Shown: one piece after another, positions 11,362 to 20,962 of the stretch | How the letters are laid out: the number at the start of each line of letters is the position of its first letter | Position numbering within the stretch: position 1 is the first letter of the stretch | DNA from: an uncultured Rhizobiaceae group bacterium | Lineage (GTDB): Bacteria; Pseudomonadota; Alphaproteobacteria; Rhizobiales; Rhizobiaceae | Length of the DNA: 64,000 nucleotides | Direction of reading: 5' to 3' | Assembly (NCBI GenBank): GCA_937958815.1 | Contig: CALGMR010000004.1 | Coordinates: 1 to 64,000 of the forward strand | Program-made: the position numbers and the translations under genes | The notes under the pieces: generated by a model | Told to the model about the DNA's origin: nothing | Seen by the model: only the letters and a program-made list of their open reading frames with translations | Database searches by the model: none

Positions 11362-12171
11362 ATGACAACCGCAATTGATCGCAACGCTGTGGCAGTAACT
11401 GGTCAGGGAACCATTCCCATGGTGTTCGTTCATGGCTTCGGTTGCGACAGAACAATGTGGAGGCATTTGGCCAAAGAATTTTCAAAAACCCACAAAGTTG
11501 TTCTTTATGACTTAACTGGAAGTGGCGCCTCAGATTTAACGCAGTACGATTTGGATAAATACTCGTCGTTGCAAGGTCATGCTGATGATCTTGTGGAGAT
11601 CATGAATGAACTCGGATTAAAAGACGCAATTCTGGTTGGCCACTCGGTGAGTTCAATGATCGTGACGCTCGTTGCAAACCAAATTCCAGATAAAGTTGAT
11701 CGTGTGGTCATGATTGGCCCTTCTCCGCGATACATCAATGACACGGACTACCCTGGCGGTTTTGCAATAGAAGATCTCGATGAATTGCTAGGCACGCTTG
11801 ACGCCAATTTTCTTGGTTGGTCCAGCCAAATGGCCCCAGCGATCATGGGCGTTCCAGAATGCCCCGATCTGGGTGAAGAGTTAAAAAACAGCTTTTGCCG
11901 AACTGATCCTGACATTGCTTCTCATTTTGCGAACACCGTCTTCAGATCTGATCATCGTGAAGATGCAAAAGCGTTGGATCATCCGGCTCTTCTTTTGCAA
12001 TGTAGCCAGGACATTATTGCCGATATCCCCGTTGGGCTTTGGATGAGAGACAATATGAAAGATGCACATTTTGTCCAGCTAGAGGCAACCGGTCATTGTC
12101 CTCATGTGAGCGCACCAACAGAAACAATTGCTGCAATGATGCCGTTCGTTGATCAAGTGCCAGCTGCTTAG
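11362..12171 (+). CDS. RsbQ-like alpha/beta hydrolase
   Basis: This 269-residue alpha/beta hydrolase has oxyanion motif FVHGFGCD, nucleophile Ser95 in GHSVSS, Asp217 (CSQDI) and His245 (TGHCPH). Order, spacing and the GHCPH and PSPRYIND segments match the RsbQ / KAI2 / D14 branch; in Bacillus RsbQ the triad is, as I recall, Ser96-Asp219-His247. RsbQ works with the PAS phosphatase RsbP in the energy-stress branch of the sigma-B response, and plant relatives are butenolide receptors. Here the next gene, three bases after the stop, is a PAS-PAS-HWE histidine kinase. So the hydrolase probably provides or gates a small ligand for that kinase. The ligand is unknown. Confidence 0.85.
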   Translation: MTTAIDRNAVAVTGQGTIPMVFVHGFGCDRTMWRHLAKEFSKTHKVVLYDLTGSGASDLTQYDLDKYSSLQGHADDLVEIMNELGLKDAILVGHSVSSMIVTLVANQIPDKVDRVVMIGPSPRYINDTDYPGGFAIEDLDELLGTLDANFLGWSSQMAPAIMGVPECPDLGEELKNSFCRTDPDIASHFANTVFRSDHREDAKALDHPALLLQCSQDIIADIPVGLWMRDNMKDAHFVQLEATGHCPHVSAPTETIAAMMPFVDQVPAA

Positions 12172-12174
12172 AAG

Positions 12175-13530
12175 TTGGACAATTCTAAAACAGATTGGCG
12201 TAAAATTTATGAAAGCATGCCGTGCGGAATTGCAGTCTGTACATCTGAAGGACGTATAGTTTCCGCAAATCAAAGGCTGACCGACTGGATCAACCCGACC
12301 CAAAATCGTCCTTTGGAAGGCGAAATGATTGCGACTCTATTTTCAAAAGCGGGTCAAATATATTTTCAAACGCACGTTTCTTTGTTGATCGCGGTTCAAG
12401 GTTACATCAGCGAGATCGCTATGAATTTGAAGCGACCGGAGAGAGATTACCTTCCGGTGTTTTTGAGCGCTCAAACCATCAAAGATGCTGATGAAAATCT
12501 GAATCAAATAATTTTTGCAATATTTGACGCATCAGATCGTCAGACTTATGAGCGCGAGCTAAACTTCAAACGACAGAAAGCGCAAGAGTTAGCTTCGCTA
12601 TTAGATATATCCCCAGATGCCATTGTGACGATTGATGCCCATCACCGACTTCAGAGTTGGAATCCAGCGGCGAAGAGATTGTTCGGATACAGTCAATCCG
12701 AAGTTTTAGACAAACACCTAAGGTTTCTTTTCGGTGATGAACAAGGCGAAGAATTGTTGGCGGCCATCAAACTTGAAAAAAGTGGATCGTTCATCTGCGA
12801 AACGGTTTGCCAAGCGTCGGATGGCACCGAAATCCCTGCAGAGTTTAATGTTTCGCTTGGTTTCGAGCACGAAGGGAAAATGGCCACATCAGTTCTGATT
12901 ATCAGAGATATCACCCAGCGAAAGATTGACGAGAATAATCTCAAAATGCTCATGCGAGAGGTTGACCATAGATCGAAAAACCTTCTTGCAATCGTGCAAT
13001 CGATTGCACGTCAGACCAAAAAACACTCCTCCTCTGAACAATTTCTACAGACCTTCAACGAGCGAATAGACAGTCTTGCACAAAATCAAACCATGCTGGT
13101 TGAGAACAATTGGACTGGCATGGGTTTGTCGGAACTCGTAGCGGCTCAGATAAAGCACTTAGAGTCGGTATATCGCAACAGATTTGTCGCATCAGGGCCG
13201 CAAGTTTGGCTGGCTCCAAGAGCCGCGCAAGCCGTTGGCATGGCGCTGTTTGAACTCTCGACGAATGCGATAAAATATGGCGCAGCGTCCAATGACACCG
13301 GAGTGGTCACCATCAATTGGCAAAAGAATGGACCGGATTCTAATCACCTGATTTTGTCATGGATCGAAACGGGAGGACCCGCCGTTTTGTCACCAAAAAA
13401 CACAGGTTTTGGCAGTCAGGTTATTCGCGGAATATTGGAGTCCCAACTCGAAGCTAAGGTGAACACAGACTTCTTGGAAAGTGGCTTCAGTTGGCAACTA
13501 ACTGTCAGTTTGGCCAATCTCCAGCGTTAA
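12175..13530 (+). CDS. PAS-PAS sensor histidine kinase of the HWE family
   Basis: This 451-residue protein has no transmembrane segment, so it is soluble. PAS 1 spans ~6-120, PAS 2 ~140-255 (ISPDAIVTIDAHHRLQSWNPAA then IIRDITQRK), and then the HWE kinase core: His265 in EVDHRSKNLLAIVQSIA, a NAIKYGA N-box, and the family-defining W-x-E in LSWIETGGP. The start is TTG 12175, three bases after the hydrolase stop, pointing to coupled translation; a later ATG at 12214-12216 would cut into PAS 1. HWE kinases commonly phosphorylate PhyR or single-domain receivers. Its partner could be one of the receivers at 18.8 or 19.4 kb, or PhyR at 19.9 kb. Confidence 0.88.
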   Translation: MDNSKTDWRKIYESMPCGIAVCTSEGRIVSANQRLTDWINPTQNRPLEGEMIATLFSKAGQIYFQTHVSLLIAVQGYISEIAMNLKRPERDYLPVFLSAQTIKDADENLNQIIFAIFDASDRQTYERELNFKRQKAQELASLLDISPDAIVTIDAHHRLQSWNPAAKRLFGYSQSEVLDKHLRFLFGDEQGEELLAAIKLEKSGSFICETVCQASDGTEIPAEFNVSLGFEHEGKMATSVLIIRDITQRKIDENNLKMLMREVDHRSKNLLAIVQSIARQTKKHSSSEQFLQTFNERIDSLAQNQTMLVENNWTGMGLSELVAAQIKHLESVYRNRFVASGPQVWLAPRAAQAVGMALFELSTNAIKYGAASNDTGVVTINWQKNGPDSNHLILSWIETGGPAVLSPKNTGFGSQVIRGILESQLEAKVNTDFLESGFSWQLTVSLANLQR

Positions 13531-13846
13531 CATTTTTTAGCACTGTGAATGTATTTCAACTGGCGCTAGATCCAATATCGCAAGGTTTTTGATTGATAGC
13601 TTGATATTAGTCTACAATCCAAATTCTAGTCGCAGGAAGGATCTCTGGCTCACCTTGGAAAATCATAGTGTCCTGCAAAAAATGCAGAGGCATCTGGCTT
13701 CGAAGAAACTATCCACACCTAATTTCGACATAAATTATCGTGATAAATCAACTGGTAAACTAGAATAATCTAATCGAAAAACCGCGTTCCGAAATGGGCT
13801 TTTAAGCCCAATAAAAAGAAACCAAGTTTCTAATTTTTTGTCGTTT
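13531..13846. other. Intergenic region with two weak hairpins
   Basis: A 6-base-pair hairpin TGGGCT-TTTA-AGCCCA lies at 13795-13810. A second, weak AT-rich hairpin AGAAAC-CAA-GTTTCT (13817-13831) is followed by AATTTTTT, so it could end rightward transcription from the kinase gene. No coding sequence was recognised. Confidence 0.4.
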
Positions 13847-14080
13847 TTAGGAACTTGTTCGCTGATGCCGATAGTTCTCTAAAGACACGACGCGACTGAA
13901 AACCCGCAATTCTTCCGCAATCTCGCGGTTTCGGCGCGCTTGCTCTCTCAAAAGAACACTCAATTCGAGTGGATTGACGGTTTCAGCGAGATGGGCATTT
14001 TCAATGTTTCTCGCTTCTAGTTTTTCTCTGATTTCGTCACGTAAATTTTGAACCTGACTCAACTGCAACTGTGTATTCAA
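13847..14080 (-). CDS. Small hypothetical protein, helical and charged
   Basis: A 77-residue frame from TTG 14080, with GGGAAAG a few bases upstream as a weak ribosome site. The composition is coherent for a small alpha-helical protein: many Glu, Arg, Gln and Leu residues in heptad-like spacing (NLRDEIREKLEARNIE, then LREQARRNREIAEEL), with a polar tail. I do not recognise a family. It is divergent from the CheB-CheR kinase gene and separated from it by 140 bases. It could be a small regulatory partner, but this rests on position only, and a chance frame remains possible. Confidence 0.35.
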   Translation of the reverse strand: MNTQLQLSQVQNLRDEIREKLEARNIENAHLAETVNPLELSVLLREQARRNREIAEELRVFSRVVSLENYRHQRTSS

Positions 14081-14220
14081 CGCACTTTCCCACTTCGAAT
14101 CAATTATTACGTTACGTTAGCAATGTGTGACAGTTTATGGTAAACAATATTTTAATATCACGACGGTTTGACGACCGCTCCATGCGGCAACATTACCGCT
14201 AAAATTCAATCGGATCAAAA

Positions 14221-17200
14221 ATGAATAAGTCGAATGTGTCTGACGATTCAAAGAGTAGACGACCAAACGACGATAACATTGATATCCTGAAAAAAGTTCC
14301 AGTGGTTGCAATTGGCGCTTCCGCGGGTGGGTTGGAGCCGCTGGAACAGTTTTTCGACGGAGTGAAGGATCAATCCTCAAACGCATTCGTCGTCATTCAG
14401 CACCTCTCACCAAATTTTGAGAGCATGATGGATGAACTGTTGTCACGCCACTCCGGCATGCGAATAGAACGCGTTGTTGACGGTATGGTCTTGGTGCCCA
14501 ACACGATTTTCCTTAACCCTCCGCGTACAGAAATGCGCATTGTGAATGGATGTTTCAAACTTCATGAAATAAACGATGAAACCCATCTAAACCTTCCCAT
14601 TGACGCATTCTTTATATCAGTTGCATCGGAGTATGGCTCGGACGCGATTGCCATTGTTTTATCTGGAACCGGAAGTGACGGAACACTTGGCTCAGGAGAA
14701 ATCAAAAAAGCTGGTGGCACCGTTATCGCGCAGGATCCAGCTAGCGCGAAATTTGAAAGCATGCCTTCTTCCGTCATCGCAAAAGGCTATGCCGATGCGA
14801 TTGGACTGCCTGAAGAAATGTCAGAATACATTTCGAAAATTCGATCTGGTCTGTCGATTGTAAATATCGTTTCAGAAGAAGAAGGCGGAGATCCAATTCT
14901 GCGAATTTTCAAACGTCTTCGTGAGCGATTTGGAACCGAATTTGGCTATTACAAACGGGCAACGATAGAGCGTCGATTGCGCCGCCGATCTGACCTACGT
15001 GGCATGTCACTGGAAGACTACGCAAACGTTCTGGGCATCGAATCTGAAGAGACCGAAGCTCTTTATGCGGATCTCTTGATAGAAGTGACATCTTTCTTTC
15101 GTGATCGCGAAGCTTATGATGTCATCAGGAATGATGTCATACCCGATTTGGTTAAAGACATGTCTGCGGCAAACCCGGTCCGCATTTGGGTGCCCGGATG
15201 TGCCAGTGGGGAAGAAGCTTATTCTCTGGCAATTTTAATCGCCGACCATGCGGTCAAGCACAAACTCAAACTCAATCTGAAAATTCTTGCAACTGACATT
15301 CATCACAGGTCTTTGGACGCAGCCTCGAAGGGTATTTATCCGCCATCGAGTGTGAAAAAGCTGAGCGACGATCAAGTGAAACGTTATTTCGATGCAAGTA
15401 TTGATGGCGAGTCATTTCAAATCAAACAAAATTTGCGTCGCATGGTCGTGTTTAGCCCGCACAACGTTTTAAAAGATCCGCCTTTTACTAAAATGGATAT
15501 GATCAGTTGCAGAAACGTCCTGATCTATTTCAACGATATTGCACAGCAAAAGACGCTGGCTTTTTTCCACTTTGCCTTGGCGAAAAACGGCATCCTGTTT
15601 TTGGGGCCAAGTGAAACGACAGGGAAACTGCAAAACGAGTTTTCAACTATTGATCAGAAATGGCGAATTTTTCAGAAAAAGAGAAATGTCCGGCTGATGG
15701 ATGCGGTATCACTTTTGCCGAGCAATGAAAATGCAGGAGCATTTTTCGGATCGAGTTCGTCGGCCGACAGATTGCAGGTCTCTGACACCCCAGGTCAATT
15801 GACCGCGCCTGCTCGGCAAGCTCATACCGAAGCGCTTAAAGAACTTTTGCGCCAATATGCGCCGACTGGTTTTTTGCTGAGCCGTGACGGCAACATCGTT
15901 CATGTATTGGGAGACGCAGGTTCGTTTATCAAAGTTGATAGCGGAGCATTCACGACCAAAATCGCAGAGATGGTGGATGATGATCTCAAACTCATAATCA
16001 GTACGGGTCTAGAGCGTTTAAAGACAATCGATTCATTTGATTTTGAGCGCCAAATCGACACCGAAACGGCAAAAGACGGACTTCACAAAGTTATCGTAAA
16101 ACTCAAAGTTCTCAACGAACCAGGAAATGTGAAAAACTACCTTTTGCTGACATTGGAGCGTGTGAAAAAGGCAAAGACTTCTCCCAAGTTATCAAGAGAT
16201 GTCAGACCTTTGGTTGAAGGCGAAGCGACCGAGATCATGCAGTCGCGTATCGCTGACTTGGAGAGAGACCTAAAGTCGACCGAAGAAAGTCTACAATCAA
16301 CAATTGAAGAGTTGGAAACAAGCAACGAAGAGCTGCAAGCAACCAACGAAGAACTAATGGCTTCAAACGAAGAATTGCAGTCCACCAACGAAGAACTGCA
16401 TTCTGTAAACGAGGAGTTGTACACTGTCAGCGCCGAGCATCAGCGTAAGATCGAAGAGCTGACCGAATTGACAGATGACATGGACCATCTGCTTAAAGCG
16501 ACGGATATCGGTATCATTTTCCTTGATGCTGATATGAACATTAGACGTTTCACGCCTTCCGCAACTTTGACCTTTAATTTGATCCCGCAAGATACTGGTC
16601 GACCGATAGCTCACATAACATCTAAATTTCCGTCCGTGGATTTCGTTGACATGATCCGCAGAGTTATCGCCGATGAGAAAGTCATTGAGCAAGAAGTGAA
16701 TGTGGGGGATACGCACTACATGCTCCGCGTGCTGCCTTATAAAACCACGCTTTCAGACGCTGTTGGGGCAGTTATTACCTCAATTGATATTTCAGATCTC
16801 AAACAAGCGCAGATCGCGGAAATTGAAACTGCCAAACATTACGAAGACATTGTTTCAGACATTTCCGAATATTTGATGCGCTGGAATGCCGATACGAATG
16901 AAATCACTTACTGCAACCAAAGGTTTTGTGAGGTCATTGGCAAACCCGAAGATCAGATTGTTGGGACAGAACACACCAGCGTTATTCCAAAACCACAACT
17001 GCCAGAGATTTTAGACAAAGTAAAAGCTCTCAAGGCCAATGAAACGATTGAAGTCGACATCATAACTCCGACCAAGAACAACCAATATCAGGTTCGCTCG
17101 TCGGCGATACGCGCCATTCCAAACGAGGATGGTCGTATTGTGTCATTTCAAGTCACAGGGCGGATTACAACCCAACGGTACAAATACCGTAAAGCACTGG

Positions 17201-18753
17201 AATCGCTTATTAATGCCGGTAAAACTGAAGGAGACGACTATCAAGCCACCCTTCATAGAATCCTTGAGATTGGTGCTGAGTATCTCGACCTGCCCCAAGG
17301 CTCGATCGGTCGCATAGATGGGGACACGTTTCACTGCCTCACATCATTTGGAGCCAATGCAATTTCCAAGGGGGATACAATTCCTTTGGAAGCCACAGTC
17401 AGTTCGCAATTGGATGAACGCGCCAGCTCATTCTCCGAACACAATCTTGGAAAAAGCAAACTTTCAAAGCAGCCGTTTTACAAGAAATCTAACATTGAAG
17501 CGGCTGTGGTGGTTCGAATTTTCATCGGCGGTCAAAAATTCGGTACACTAAGCTATCTCGATTCCGAACCAGTCTTGTCTGCGTTCACAGCAGAGCAGAT
17601 CGTTTTTATACAAATTATGGCAAGCACGATTGGACACCTGATCGAGCGTGGATATCAACTTCAGAATGCCACTCAACAAAGGCAGCATTTCCAAGAAATA
17701 TATTACAAGTCTCCAGTGATGATGTGCACCATCGATGCCAGTGGCAAAATTGTGGACGTGAATGACGAATGGTTGTCTTCATTGGATTTCGGAAGATCGG
17801 ATGTCATCGGCGCCAAACTACAAAAATTTCTAGCGCCCAAGGTGAAATTTGACATGGCTCTTCTGAAAGAGCCGGACAGTGACTATTTCCGAAAGCAGCT
17901 ATTCGAATTTCAAACGAAGCACAAAGAATTACTATCTGTAGAACTTTCAGCCATTCGTCGAAACACTGGAGCCGATGAAGATGATCGCTATCTCGTCGTG
18001 CTAGAGGATGTGACAGAACGACAATCCGCTTGGAATGAAATTAAGCGCCAAAAGTCTGAGTTGGAGGAAGCCAATGAAGGGTTAAGTAGGTTCGCTTATA
18101 TCGCATCCCATGACCTCCAAGAGCCCTTGCGTAAAATTAGGCAATTCGGCGACCTTTTGCTGCACGACTACAAAGAGAACTTGGGCGACGATGGGCAATA
18201 CTATGTCGATGTCATGAACCTGTCTGCAGCGCGGATCAGCAAGTTGGTGAGCGACCTGTTATCTTTTTCGAGCACGGCAGAGAAAACCTTTACCTTTGAA
18301 GAAATTGATCTGCAGAATTTGTTGGTTGAGATTGAGAATGAGCTTGCCACCTCGGTAAAAGAAGCCAATGCAAAAATAACTGTTGGAAAAGTTCCCAAAG
18401 TCATGGCCGATGATACCGCAGTTCGACAGCTTTTTCAGAACCTCATTTCAAATGCCATCAAATATCGAAAGCCGGATGTCAGCCCGGAAATTGCAATCAC
18501 TGCCCGCAAATACCGCAATACAACTATCATTAAAATTGCAGACAATGGGATCGGCATGAAGCTGGATCAAGAACGCAATATTTTTGATCCGTTTGTAAGA
18601 TTGGAAAAGCGGAGCGAATTTGAAGGATCAGGAATTGGTTTGGCTATTTGCAAAACTGTTTGCGACCGTTTGGGGTGGGAAATATCGGTGGACAGCACCG
18701 TAGGCTCTGGTACTGCTTTTTCCATCAAAATTCCAAATCAAGAAAAAACATGA
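14221..18753 (+). CDS. CheB-CheR-PAS-GAF hybrid sensor histidine kinase (1510 residues)
   Basis: Domain order: CheB methylesterase (~24-210; Ser34 in GASAGG, His61 in QHLSP, Asp153 in GTGSDG, all present), CheR methyltransferase (~225-490; SAM site around Gly326-Glu332 in PGCASGEEA, and [10 protein letters not shown]), a linker, a long coiled coil (~675-750) built on repeated SNEELQ/TNEEL units, PAS domains (~760-865 and ~870-980), GAF (~1000-1145), PAS (~1160-1265), HisKA with His1297 ([11 protein letters not shown]), and HATPase (N-box near Asn1411, DNGIGM from Asp1441). No receiver and no membrane segment are seen. No chemotaxis genes lie nearby, so it is probably a stand-alone cytoplasmic signalling hub. 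The Rcp1-like receiver 46 bases downstream is its likely phosphoacceptor. Confidence 0.9.
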   Translation: MNKSNVSDDSKSRRPNDDNIDILKKVPVVAIGASAGGLEPLEQFFDGVKDQSSNAFVVIQHLSPNFESMMDELLSRHSGMRIERVVDGMVLVPNTIFLNPPRTEMRIVNGCFKLHEINDETHLNLPIDAFFISVASEYGSDAIAIVLSGTGSDGTLGSGEIKKAGGTVIAQDPASAKFESMPSSVIAKGYADAIGLPEEMSEYISKIRSGLSIVNIVSEEEGGDPILRIFKRLRERFGTEFGYYKRATIERRLRRRSDLRGMSLEDYANVLGIESEETEALYADLLIEVTSFFRDREAYDVIRNDVIPDLVKDMSAANPVRIWVPGCASGEEAYSLAILIADHAVKHKLKLNLKILATDIHHRSLDAASKGIYPPSSVKKLSDDQVKRYFDASIDGESFQIKQNLRRMVVFSPHNVLKDPPFTKMDMISCRNVLIYFNDIAQQKTLAFFHFALAKNGILFLGPSETTGKLQNEFSTIDQKWRIFQKKRNVRLMDAVSLLPSNENAGAFFGSSSSADRLQVSDTPGQLTAPARQAHTEALKELLRQYAPTGFLLSRDGNIVHVLGDAGSFIKVDSGAFTTKIAEMVDDDLKLIISTGLERLKTIDSFDFERQIDTETAKDGLHKVIVKLKVLNEPGNVKNYLLLTLERVKKAKTSPKLSRDVRPLVEGEATEIMQSRIADLERDLKSTEESLQSTIEELETSNEELQATNEELMASNEELQSTNEELHSVNEELYTVSAEHQRKIEELTELTDDMDHLLKATDIGIIFLDADMNIRRFTPSATLTFNLIPQDTGRPIAHITSKFPSVDFVDMIRRVIADEKVIEQEVNVGDTHYMLRVLPYKTTLSDAVGAVITSIDISDLKQAQIAEIETAKHYEDIVSDISEYLMRWNADTNEITYCNQRFCEVIGKPEDQIVGTEHTSVIPKPQLPEILDKVKALKANETIEVDIITPTKNNQYQVRSSAIRAIPNEDGRIVSFQVTGRITTQRYKYRKALESLINAGKTEGDDYQATLHRILEIGAEYLDLPQGSIGRIDGDTFHCLTSFGANAISKGDTIPLEATVSSQLDERASSFSEHNLGKSKLSKQPFYKKSNIEAAVVVRIFIGGQKFGTLSYLDSEPVLSAFTAEQIVFIQIMASTIGHLIERGYQLQNATQQRQHFQEIYYKSPVMMCTIDASGKIVDVNDEWLSSLDFGRSDVIGAKLQKFLAPKVKFDMALLKEPDSDYFRKQLFEFQTKHKELLSVELSAIRRNTGADEDDRYLVVLEDVTERQSAWNEIKRQKSELEEANEGLSRFAYIASHDLQEPLRKIRQFGDLLLHDYKENLGDDGQYYVDVMNLSAARISKLVSDLLSFSSTAEKTFTFEEIDLQNLLVEIENELATSVKEANAKITVGKVPKVMADDTAVRQLFQNLISNAIKYRKPDVSPEIAITARKYRNTTIIKIADNGIGMKLDQERNIFDPFVRLEKRSEFEGSGIGLAICKTVCDRLGWEISVDSTVGSGTAFSIKIPNQEKT

Positions 18754-18799
18754 TCATTTTGAACTCTTCATTCCGGCATATGAGAAAAGCCGCACAATC

Positions 18800-19213
18800 A
18801 TGAAGGGTTCAACCGCAATTGAAATCGTAATGGTAGATGACGACCCAGAGGATATTTTTCTTCTGCGTCGAGCGTTGCGCAACGCTAACATTGTCCAGAA
18901 CTTCAAGGGTATCGAAAGCGGCGATGAACTGTTTGAATATCTTGGGGAAACCGACAGCGAACTCCCTAAACTGATATTGATAGATATCAACATGCCTGGA
19001 TTGAACGGTTACCAAGTTTTGAGAAAACTGCGAGCCAATCAAGATTGGAGTGCAATTACAGTCGCAATGCTCAGCACGTCCACCTTGGAAGCTGATAAAA
19101 AGAAAGCATTTGCCAATGGTGCAGATCAGTTCTTTAGCAAACCCGTTTCGGTAGCGGAATCCAATGTGCTCACTGAAAACCTGAAGTCGTATTTTAGCGA
19201 CGATGGATCATAG
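18800..19213 (+). CDS. Single-domain response regulator (Rcp1-like)
   Basis: This 137-residue receiver has the acidic pair in MVDDDPED, phosphoacceptor Asp62 in LILIDINMPGLNG, the Thr/Ser switch in AMLSTS and Lys in FFSKPV. There is no output domain. It follows the CheB-CheR kinase by 46 bases in the same direction, the usual arrangement for Rcp1-type receivers that take phosphate from large HisKA sensor kinases. It probably acts by protein contact or as a phosphate sink or relay. Start ATG 18800; an upstream ribosome site is not strong. Confidence 0.88.
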   Translation: MKGSTAIEIVMVDDDPEDIFLLRRALRNANIVQNFKGIESGDELFEYLGETDSELPKLILIDINMPGLNGYQVLRKLRANQDWSAITVAMLSTSTLEADKKKAFANGADQFFSKPVSVAESNVLTENLKSYFSDDGS

Positions 19214-19358
19214 ACAGAACGCGTTAATTCAAGAATGCCGTTGTTTGCTGCTGCGACGAGATGAGACAACCAGTAGAGAGTTGAAAAACCTATTAAAGCA
19301 TTGAATTGTATGAAAAATGCCCTTAATATTACCTTACGTAACTAGGGGCTGACTGCAC

Positions 19359-19730
19359 ATGACGACTTTGCAACGTGTTTTGCTCATCGATGATGATGAG
19401 ATGGAATTTAAATTGGTCGAAACTCATCTCAATTTCAGCGAGCCTGGAAGGTATGAACTCGATTACGCTGACAACATCGATGCAGCAATCGCATTTCTGG
19501 AAAAAAGTGAATATCGCGCGATTATTTTAGACAATCGATTCCACCCGTATTCCAATTTTACAGAAACAATTCCTTTGATCTCAAAATTTGTTGGCGACAG
19601 CAAACTGTATGTAATATCTTCTACGAGTGATGATCCATGCTTCTCTAGGGCATCCGAGTTTCAAGTGGATGAAGTAATCGATAAGTTTGATCTTCCAGGG
19701 CGAATTAAAGGCGGTCTTTTCTCGAATTAG
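19359..19730 (+). CDS. Atypical single-domain receiver protein
   Basis: This 123-residue protein has the receiver fold: LLIDDDEME at the N-terminus, Asp58 in AIILDNRF as the expected phosphoacceptor, the switch region in YVISSTSDD, and a possible conserved Lys in VIDKFD. The segment after Asp58 (HPYSNFTETIP) differs from the usual MPxxxG loop, and the C-terminal helix is short, so it is a diverged receiver. AGGGG at 19344-19348 precedes ATG 19359. It lies between the Rcp1-like receiver and phyR and could be an adaptor between the kinases and PhyR. That role is inferred from position. Confidence 0.75.
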   Translation: MTTLQRVLLIDDDEMEFKLVETHLNFSEPGRYELDYADNIDAAIAFLEKSEYRAIILDNRFHPYSNFTETIPLISKFVGDSKLYVISSTSDDPCFSRASEFQVDEVIDKFDLPGRIKGGLFSN

Positions 19731-19864
19731 ACCTCTTGATTAAAGTGCCTCTGTAACTGACCGACAGACATGGTAGAACGTTGTGGCGCTCACGAATTAA
19801 TATAATATCTTTACACATCGGCCTATGCACAGCAGGCAAGCTAAAATATTGATCTGAGTGTTTT

Positions 19865-20629
19865 ATGATAGAAAAAGTGACACACCATCTTCCCCATTTG
19901 AGAAGGCACGCCCGCTCTTTGCTTGGAACGCAAGAACTCGGTGATAGACTGGTGCTGAACTTGCTCGACCACTTGCTATCAAATGAACAGTCAGCGGCCA
20001 TACAACTAAATTCGAGACAGGATTTGTTTAAAGCGTTTTCATCTTTTGCAAACTTAAGCCAAGGCCATGCGCTGCCTGTGAAAACCGGCCAGCAATCGGA
20101 TAAACACTTTTCCAAACTTTCTCCGCTGCCAAGGCAAGCTTTCTTGCTGAATACAATTGAAGCATTTTCAGTGACGGAAATCGCAGAAATTCTGGAACTC
20201 GAAGAAGAAGATGTAAAAGGCTTGATCAGTAAAGCTGAGAAAGACATTACGCGGCAGGTGAAAACATCTGTGTTGATTATCGAAGACGAAGCTTTGATCG
20301 CCATGGACCTTGAGGAGATGGTGGAGGAACTTGGCCATGATGTTATTGGCATAGCTCGGACCAGAAACGAGACTTTGAAGCACATTGATATGAGCCAACC
20401 TGGCCTTGTACTTGCAGATGTCCAATTGGCGGATGGGAGCTCTGGAATAGACGCTGTTGGAGACATTCTTCAACGCTTTGATGTTCCCGTGATTTTCATA
20501 ACAGCATTCCCCGAGAAACTGCTGGTTGGCGATAAGCCAGAACCCGCATTCTTGATCAGTAAGCCATTCAAGCAGAGCCATCTTAAAGGGTTGATCAGCC
20601 AAGCCCTGCTTTTCGCAAAGGACAAATGA
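19865..20629 (+). CDS. phyR: PhyR-type general stress response regulator
   Basis: This 254-residue protein has the PhyR architecture: a sigma-factor-like N-terminal domain (~1-130, with LPRQAFLLNTIEAFSVTEIAEILEL as the region-4-like part) joined to a C-terminal receiver (~135-250; IIEDEALIAMDLEEMVEELGH, phosphoacceptor Asp185 in LADVQLADGSSG, TAFPE, and Lys in LISKPF). Phosphorylated PhyR binds the anti-sigma factor NepR and frees EcfG. Unusually, neither nepR nor an ecfG-type sigma gene is visible on either side in this window. Upstream are receivers and an HWE kinase. It may be a second PhyR copy or a rearranged locus. Confidence 0.9.
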   Translation: MIEKVTHHLPHLRRHARSLLGTQELGDRLVLNLLDHLLSNEQSAAIQLNSRQDLFKAFSSFANLSQGHALPVKTGQQSDKHFSKLSPLPRQAFLLNTIEAFSVTEIAEILELEEEDVKGLISKAEKDITRQVKTSVLIIEDEALIAMDLEEMVEELGHDVIGIARTRNETLKHIDMSQPGLVLADVQLADGSSGIDAVGDILQRFDVPVIFITAFPEKLLVGDKPEPAFLISKPFKQSHLKGLISQALLFAKDK

Positions 20630-20962
20630 TACTTGGATCGTGGCGAACCAGTCTTGATCTTTTCTATTTGACTGATTGATCCGTTCAACAATGGACCGAT
20701 CATCGCTGATCTCAATTCGATTGCGAAATGAAAGACCGTTTTGGCGAAAATCGATTGGTAATTACGGTCGCGTCACCAACGGCAACTATGCAACGTATTC
20801 AACGCTGCATCACTTTTTTGGAGCAGTCCACGAGCAGTGCACGCTACCAAACCAACAAATCATTATTCATAGTGTCCGATTTAGGCCATGCTACAATTTC
20901 AGTATTGTAAGAGAGGCGTGTTTGAACGATACCAGGCGCTTGAACCAATCGGTAGCCACAAC
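20630..20962. other. Intergenic region before the sulfatase gene
   Basis: Short frames cross this region (for example 60 residues from ATG 20728) but show no family resemblance. I looked for a small nepR-like gene next to phyR and saw none on either strand. No hairpin with a T run is evident after phyR. Confidence 0.4.

Noticed and set aside
14100..19865. EcfG-type promoters (GGAAC-N16/17-CGTT) before the signalling genes
   Set aside because: I scanned the gaps before 14221, 19359 and 19865 by eye; the nearest candidates had wrong spacing or a missing box.
20728..20910. 60-residue frame after phyR, considered as a nepR candidate
   Set aside because: It lacks the helical pattern of NepR and has no conserved motif.
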